Below the pieces are notes generated by a model, which searched no databases, was not told the DNA's origin, and was given only the letters and a program-made list of their open reading frames with translations. Positions 5,858 through 9,406 of a stretch of DNA of 9,406 bases are shown piece after piece (the first letter of the stretch is position 1; each line of letters opens with the position of its first letter). Source of the stretch: Methylococcales bacterium (GTDB lineage: Bacteria > Pseudomonadota > Gammaproteobacteria > Methylococcales > UBA1147); contig JANXGZ010000331.1 of NCBI GenBank assembly GCA_024958995.1, forward strand, positions 1 through 9,406, written 5' to 3'. The position numbers and the translations under genes are program-made.

Positions 5858-6292
5858 ATGCACCTGAACACAATCGCTCCGAGCAGCGGAAGTAAAAGAA
5901 AGGCAAAACGAGTAGGGCGAGGCATCGGGTCGACGCTCGGAAAAACTTGCGGACGGGGGCACAAAGGTCAGAAATCACGGTCCGGCGGATTCCACAAGGT
6001 GGGTTTTGAAGGTGGGCAGATGCCGTTGCAGCGCAGGTTGCCGAAGGTCGGTTTCACGTCGAGGAAGAAAAAATACAGTGCAGAACTCCGTCTCAGCGAA
6101 CTTGCTCTTGTTGAGGCAGTAGAAATCACCCTCGATGTTTTGAAAGCTGGGAAGCTGATTCCAGCGCTTGCCAAGAAAGTCAAGGTGATTGATTCCGGCG
6201 TTATCGAAAAGGCCATTACTATTCGCGGCCTGCGAGTAACCCGAGGTGCGCGGGCAGCAATTGAAGCTCAGGGCGGAAAAATAGAGGCCTAA
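5858..6292 (+). CDS. rplO: 50S ribosomal protein L15
   Basis: The product is 144 residues, the same as E. coli. The N-terminal half is a basic, glycine-rich extended tail: RVGRGIGSTLGKTCGRGHKG at 18-37, then GFEGGQMPLQRRLPKVGF at 49-66. The globular C-terminal part ends ITIRGLRVTRGARAAIEAQG. L15 is a later-assembling protein that penetrates the 23S rRNA core with its tail. The ATG is two bases after the rpmD stop; the ribosome binding site GAGGAAG lies inside the rpmD end. As in other bacteria it directly precedes secY, with the stop TAA adjoining the secY GTG. Confidence 0.98.
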   Translation: MHLNTIAPSSGSKRKAKRVGRGIGSTLGKTCGRGHKGQKSRSGGFHKVGFEGGQMPLQRRLPKVGFTSRKKKYSAELRLSELALVEAVEITLDVLKAGKLIPALAKKVKVIDSGVIEKAITIRGLRVTRGARAAIEAQGGKIEA

Positions 6293-7642
6293 GTGAACAC
6301 ACCAAATCCAATGATGTCAGGCCGCCTTGGTAAACTGACCGAATTACGGAATCGGGTATTCTTTCTTCTCGGTGCCCTTTTTGTCTTCCGGGTGGGTGCT
6401 CATATACCAGTACCGGGAATCGACCCCAAGGCGCTTGCACTGATGTTCGAGCAGCAGGAAGGTTCAATACTCGATATGTTCAACATGTTTTCCGGAGGGG
6501 CGCTGAAAAGGTTGAGCTTGTTTGCCCTCGGCATCATGCCGTACATCTCGGCCTCGATCATCATGCAGTTGATGACGGTTGTTGTCCCGACCCTCGAGCA
6601 GTTAAAGAAGGAAGGAGAGTCCGGGCGGAGAAAGATTACCCAATACACGCGTTATGGAACGGTTGTTCTGGCGACATTCCAAGCCATTGGTGTCAGCATG
6701 GCCTTGCAGAACCAGACCGCTGGTGGACTTTCCGTAGTCATCAATCCCGGCCCCCATTTTGTTGCGATTACGGCAATTACGCTTGTTTGCGGGACCGTTT
6801 TTCTGATGTGGCTAGGCGAACAGGTGACCGAAAGAGGAATTGGTAACGGGATTTCCATGATTATTTTTGCGGGGATTGTCGCCGGACTGCCTGCAGCGAT
6901 TGGTGGAACCCTGGAACTTGCACGAACCGGAGAAATGAACGGAGCAGCGATTGTTACCCTGTTTTTTATAGCGATTGCGGTGACGGCGTTTGTGGTTTTC
7001 GTTGAGCGCGGCCAACGCCGCCTGACGATCAACTATCCGAAACGCCAGCAGGGTCGGCGGATGTATGCGGGTCAAACAAATTTTCTTCCGCTCAAACTGA
7101 ATATGGCCGGTGTGATCCCACCGATTTTTGCTTCCAGCATCATCCTATTCCCTGCAACGATCGCCGGTTGGTTTGGTAATACCGAAGGTTTTGGATGGCT
7201 TCAGGATATTACCACCATGTTGTCCCCGGGACAGCCGGTTTACGTGATGTTCTACGCAACGGCAATTATCTTTTTCTGTTTTTTCTACACGGCCATGGTG
7301 TTTAATGCAAAGGATACGGCCGACAATCTGAAAAAGTCGGGCGCATTTCTTCCGGGTGTCCGGCCGGGTCAGCAGACCACCGACTACATTGATAAGGTAC
7401 TAACTCGTTTGACACTGGTTGGTGCGGGATATATCACGATTGTCTGCCTGTTGCCAGAGTTCCTCATTCTGTATTGGAACGTACCGTTCTATTTTGGCGG
7501 TACGTCATTACTGATCATCGTGGTGGTCTGTATGGATTTCATGAGTCAGGTTCAATCTCATCTGATGTCGCATCAGTATGAAGGCCTCATGAAAAAGGCG
7601 AACCTAAAGGGTAAGGGATCGAACGCCGGATTGATTGGATAA
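6293..7642 (+). CDS. secY: Protein translocase subunit SecY
   Basis: The product is 449 residues (E. coli 443). SecY is the pore-forming inner-membrane subunit of SecYEG, which exports unfolded proteins with SecA and inserts membrane proteins from the ribosome. Ten hydrophobic segments are visible, roughly at 23-41, 77-98, 119-139, 157-175, 184-203, 216-237, 270-291, 317-337, 371-390 and 397-418. Signature 1 includes LGIMPYISASIIMQ at 79-92. The cytosolic loop ERGQRRLTINYPKRQQGRR (238-256) and the next loop, with SGAFLPGVRPG and R357 at the position of essential E. coli Arg357, are the SecA/ribosome contacts. The start is GTG, directly after the rplO stop, with AGAGG at 6283-6287 five bases upstream. 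An in-frame ATG at 6311 would remove six residues and is less well placed. Confidence 0.97.
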   Translation: MNTPNPMMSGRLGKLTELRNRVFFLLGALFVFRVGAHIPVPGIDPKALALMFEQQEGSILDMFNMFSGGALKRLSLFALGIMPYISASIIMQLMTVVVPTLEQLKKEGESGRRKITQYTRYGTVVLATFQAIGVSMALQNQTAGGLSVVINPGPHFVAITAITLVCGTVFLMWLGEQVTERGIGNGISMIIFAGIVAGLPAAIGGTLELARTGEMNGAAIVTLFFIAIAVTAFVVFVERGQRRLTINYPKRQQGRRMYAGQTNFLPLKLNMAGVIPPIFASSIILFPATIAGWFGNTEGFGWLQDITTMLSPGQPVYVMFYATAIIFFCFFYTAMVFNAKDTADNLKKSGAFLPGVRPGQQTTDYIDKVLTRLTLVGAGYITIVCLLPEFLILYWNVPFYFGGTSLLIIVVVCMDFMSQVQSHLMSHQYEGLMKKANLKGKGSNAGLIG

Positions 7643-7661
7643 GTTCAAAGAAGGTTAAGAG

Positions 7662-7775
7662 ATGAAAGTACGTGCGTCAGTTAAAAAAATATGCCAGAAA
7701 TGCAAGATCGTTAAACGCCAGGGTGTAATCCGAGTGATCTGCAAAGATGGTCGACACAAGCAAAGACAGGGCTAG
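7662..7775 (+). CDS. rpmJ: 50S ribosomal protein L36, zinc-binding form
   Basis: This short gene of 37 codons plus TAG encodes MKVRASVKKICQKC, then KIVKRQGVIRVICKDGRHKQ and the terminal RQG. L36 is the smallest 50S protein and binds 23S rRNA late in assembly. The zinc ribbon is complete: C11, C14, C27 and H32, so this is the zinc-dependent paralogue. It is one residue shorter than E. coli L36, between C27 and H32. GAAGG at 7650-7654 is a good ribosome binding site seven bases before the ATG. It follows secY by 19 bases with no infA between, the gammaproteobacterial order. The stop codon lies in the centre of an inverted repeat (7767-7782). Confidence 0.98.
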   Translation: MKVRASVKKICQKCKIVKRQGVIRVICKDGRHKQRQG

Positions 7776-7782
7776 AGCCCTG
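7767..7782 (+). repeat. Inverted repeat across the rpmJ stop codon
   Basis: CAGGGC and GCCCTG flank TAGA, giving a 6-bp, GC-rich stem with a 4-base loop; the TAG of rpmJ lies in the loop region. The following bases (GGCAGATG) contain no T run, so it is not a standard rho-independent terminator. It could protect or attenuate the 3' end of spc mRNA, or be part of the structured alpha leader. Confidence 0.5.
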
Positions 7783-7857
7783 GGCAGATGTGAGGGTTGG
7801 GAATTCACCCCTCTTGCAACATTAGTGTTCAAACATTTTGAATAGAGGAATAGCCGT
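7776..7857 (+). promoter_or_regulatory. spc/alpha junction; candidate alpha-operon leader
   Basis: This 82-base gap is the longest non-coding stretch in the window and sits where E. coli has the alpha-operon leader, whose pseudoknot binds S4 and blocks rpsM translation. Two further inverted repeats are visible. GAGGG (7792-7796) can pair with CCCTC (7809-7813). TGTTCAAA (7826-7833) and TTTGAATA (7837-7844) flank CAT and form an 8-bp stem with one G-U pair, ending right at the ribosome binding site GAGG (7845-7848). A weak -35/-10-like pair (TTGCAA at 7814, TTGAAT at 7838, spacing 18) matches consensus at four of six positions each; I do not trust it as a promoter. S4 control is inferred from position, since the E. 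coli sequence itself is not conserved. Confidence 0.4.
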
Positions 7858-8214
7858 ATGGCTCGAATTGCTGGAATAAATATACCGGAGCATAAACACG
7901 CGGTCATCGCACTGACAGCGATTTATGGTGTCGGTAGAACCCTATCGAGAAAGGTTTGCGAGGAAACGGGCATTGCTCCGGACGTGAAGATCAAGGACCT
8001 CACCGAGGAGGAAATCGACGGGCTGAGGCACCATCTTGAAAAGCACACTCTGGAAGGCGACCTGCGTCGAGAAATCTCAATGAACATCAAGCGTCTGATG
8101 GATCTTGGGTGTAACCGTGGAATCCGTCATCGTCGGGGATTGCCGGTCAGGGGGCAGAGAACCCGCACCAACGCACGCACCAGGAAGGGTCCCCGGCGAC
8201 CGATTCGCAGATAA
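7858..8214 (+). CDS. rpsM: 30S ribosomal protein S13
   Basis: The product is 118 residues, as in E. coli, opening MARIAGINIPEHKHAVIALT with the helix-turn pattern IYGVGRTLS at 22-30. The C-terminal basic tail is RHRRGLPVRGQRTRTNARTR followed by KGPRRPIRR; it reaches toward P-site tRNA. S13 lies in the 30S head, pairs with S19 and bridges to L5 of the 50S subunit. It is the first gene of the alpha operon. The ribosome binding site GAGG at 7845-7848 is nine bases before the ATG and directly abuts an 8-bp inverted repeat. E. coli uses GTG here; this genome uses ATG. Confidence 0.98.
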   Translation: MARIAGINIPEHKHAVIALTAIYGVGRTLSRKVCEETGIAPDVKIKDLTEEEIDGLRHHLEKHTLEGDLRREISMNIKRLMDLGCNRGIRHRRGLPVRGQRTRTNARTRKGPRRPIRR

Positions 8215-8237
8215 ATTAAGTTTAAGAGGTAAATAGC

Positions 8238-8624
8238 ATGGCTACTAACAACCGCAGCAGAAAGCGGATTAAGAAAGACGTCTCCGACGGGATCGCCCAT
8301 ATCCACGCGTCGTTCAATAATACGATCGTGACCATTACCGATCGTAAGGGCAACGCCCTTTCTTGGGCAACGGCTGGGGGTTCCGGGTTCCGCGGATCGC
8401 GTAAGAGTACGCCTTTTGCCGCGCAGGTGGCTGCAGAAAAGGCTGGTCGAGTAGCCCAGGATTCCGGGATGAAGAACCTTGATGTGTTCGTTCGGGGTCC
8501 CGGTCCAGGACGCGAGTCCGCTGTTCGTTCTTTGAACAATCTCGGTTTTAAGATCACCAATATTGTCGATTCTACACCGATTCCTCACAATGGCTGCCGT
8601 CCCCCGAAAAGGCGACGGGTTTAA
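8238..8624 (+). CDS. rpsK: 30S ribosomal protein S11
   Basis: The product is 128 residues (E. coli 129). The core reads GIAHIHASFNNTIVTITDRK at 18-37, SWATAGGSGFRGSRKSTPFA, and VRGPGPGRESAVRSL, with the signature tail TPIPHNGCRPPKRRRV. S11 forms the 30S platform with S18 and S21 near the E site. N118-G119 matches E. coli Asn119-Gly, where isoaspartate forms, so the reactive Asn-Gly pair is kept. The N-terminal ten residues are variable and one shorter than E. coli. AAGAGGT at 8224-8230 is the ribosome binding site, eight bases before the ATG counted from GAGG. Confidence 0.98.
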   Translation: MATNNRSRKRIKKDVSDGIAHIHASFNNTIVTITDRKGNALSWATAGGSGFRGSRKSTPFAAQVAAEKAGRVAQDSGMKNLDVFVRGPGPGRESAVRSLNNLGFKITNIVDSTPIPHNGCRPPKRRRV

Positions 8625-8642
8625 TCCTGGAGTAAAGCTGAT

Positions 8643-9263
8643 ATGGCACGTTATTTAGGCCCAACATGTAAACTAAGCCGGCGCGAGGGTACCGACCTTT
8701 TTCTCAAGAGTCGCGGTAAATCGCTGGATTCCAAATGCAAACTCGATCAACCGCCGGGACAGCACGGGCAGCGCCGCACCCGCCACTCGGATTACGCGCT
8801 TCAGTTACGAGCGAAGCAGCGGCTTCGTCGAATCTATGGCGTTCTTGAGAAGCAGTTTAGGAACTACTACAAGGCCGCTGCCAAACAAACCGGTTCCACG
8901 GGTGGAAACCTGCTTAACCTGCTTGAATCCCGGCTCGACAACGTTGTATACCGTATGGGGATGGCCTGTACCCGAGGAGAAGCGCGGCAGCTGGTTAGCC
9001 ACAAGACGATCACCGTCAATGGAAAGGTTACCAATATTCCTTCCTTTCAGGTGTCGCTCGGGGACGAAGTGGAAATTCGGGCCAAGAGCAAGAGTCAAAG
9101 TCGGATCGCCGATGCCCTGACTGTCGCCGAGCAGTACGGATGGCCAGAATGGGTCGAAGTTGATGCTGCGGAAAAAAAAGGCGTCTTCAAGGCGTTGCCG
9201 GACCGAGCTGATCTTGGAAGCGAGATCAACGAGCAGTTAGTTGTTGAACTGTACTCGAAATAA
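8643..9263 (+). CDS. rpsD: 30S ribosomal protein S4
   Basis: The product is 206 residues, equal to E. coli. The N-terminus is MARYLGPTCKLSRREGTDLF, followed by CKLDQPPGQHGQRR and LRRIYGVLEKQFRNYYK. The S4 RNA-binding domain starts near residue 96 with LDNVVYRMGMACTRGEARQL and continues VSHKTITVNGKVTNIPSFQV. The C-terminus INEQLVVELYSK is standard. S4 starts 30S assembly on the 16S 5' domain, takes part in fidelity and mRNA unwinding, and in E. coli represses its own operon. Only C9 and C32 occur in the N-terminal region, so the four-cysteine zinc site of some bacteria is absent. A run of eight As (9172-9179) lies in codons 177-179; the frame is intact. Confidence 0.98.
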   Translation: MARYLGPTCKLSRREGTDLFLKSRGKSLDSKCKLDQPPGQHGQRRTRHSDYALQLRAKQRLRRIYGVLEKQFRNYYKAAAKQTGSTGGNLLNLLESRLDNVVYRMGMACTRGEARQLVSHKTITVNGKVTNIPSFQVSLGDEVEIRAKSKSQSRIADALTVAEQYGWPEWVEVDAAEKKGVFKALPDRADLGSEINEQLVVELYSK

Positions 9264-9290
9264 TCCTTTTTCGATTTCATAGGGAAATAG

Positions 9291-9406
9291 ATGCTAAGTC
9301 TATCTACAAATCTGTTGAAACCGCGCGTCGTCGATGTGCAGGCAATTACGAATAATCATGCGAGGATCGTAATTGAACCAATGGAACGGGGGTTCGGACA
9401 TACCCT
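9291..9406 (+). CDS. rpoA: DNA-directed RNA polymerase subunit alpha (3'-truncated by window edge)
   Basis: Thirty-eight complete codons and two bases of the next are present. They begin MLSLSTNLLKPRVVDVQAIT and continue through HARIVIEPMERGFGHT. This matches the start of the alpha N-terminal domain, where E. coli has FLKPRLVDI and LEPLERGFGHTL. The alpha subunit dimerises to nucleate RNA polymerase assembly, and its C-terminal domain, outside this window, contacts UP elements and activators. AGGGA at 9281-9285, five bases before the ATG, is the ribosome binding site, and the gene follows rpsD by 27 bases, the usual alpha-operon order. The truncation is from the window edge. Confidence 0.96.
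   Translation, partial: MLSLSTNLLKPRVVDVQAITNNHARIVIEPMERGFGHT

Noticed and set aside
6652..7032. Minus-strand open frame inside secY with hydrophobic stretches
   Set aside because: The hydrophobic look is a mirror of the SecY membrane segments read antisense; it has no independent support.
7767..7800. Rho-independent terminator after rpmJ
   Set aside because: The stem is present but no T run follows it, and the downstream alpha genes continue on the same strand.
7814..7843. Sigma-70-like promoter TTGCAA / TTGAAT before rpsM
   Set aside because: Both boxes match only four of six positions, the spacing is 18, and the start point would fall inside or next to the ribosome binding site, removing the leader.
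8127..8588. A 153-codon minus-strand open frame opposite rpsM and rpsK
   Set aside because: Antisense shadow of two conserved genes, with no recognisable protein features and no reason to think it is translated.
1..9406. A new accessory, defence or mobile system hidden in the cluster
   Set aside because: Every gene belongs to the standard supercluster in standard order, no gap exceeds 82 bases, and there are no insertion-sequence ends, CRISPR repeats, tRNA genes or foreign-looking genes.

Overview
This window is one uninterrupted stretch of the bacterial S10-spc-alpha ribosomal protein supercluster. Every gene lies on the + strand, and both ends are cut inside genes: rpsS has lost its first codons and rpoA has only its first 38 codons. 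Gene content, order and protein sequences point to a gammaproteobacterium. The order follows Escherichia coli exactly, secY is followed directly by rpmJ with no infA between them, S14 is the long zinc-free form, and the SecY C-terminus resembles Pseudomonas-type SecY. Base composition is close to balanced. I cannot name the genus from this window.

Layout. Positions 1-2167 hold the distal half of the S10 operon: rpsS (partial), rplV, rpsC, rplP, rpmC, rpsQ. Positions 2215-7775 hold the spc operon: rplN, rplX, rplE, rpsN, rpsH, rplF, rplR, rpsE, rpmD, rplO, secY, rpmJ. From 7858 to the end is the alpha operon: rpsM, rpsK, rpsD and the start of rpoA. Intergenic gaps are mostly 0-25 bases, and rplP/rpmC and rpmC/rpsQ overlap. 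The three larger gaps are 47 bases (rpsQ-rplN, the S10/spc junction), 46 bases (rpsN-rpsH) and 82 bases (rpmJ-rpsM, the spc/alpha junction). No gap reaches 300 bases.

The genes supply small-subunit proteins (S19, S3, S17, S14, S8, S5, S13, S11, S4), large-subunit proteins (L22, L16, L29, L14, L24, L5, L6, L18, L30, L15, L36), the SecY channel protein through which ribosome-made proteins are exported, and the RNA polymerase alpha subunit. In E. coli these operons are translationally controlled by L4, S8 and S4. The likely S8 and S4 target regions here (start of rplE; rpmJ-rpsM spacer) contain small inverted repeats that could be tested, but neither is demonstrated.

I found no new system, mobile element, CRISPR array or foreign gene. 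All intact genes look full length. The points worth a second look are small: junction and spacer structures, a 7-codon mini-ORF before rpsH, alternative starts, and a mixed pattern of zinc-binding and zinc-free ribosomal proteins.
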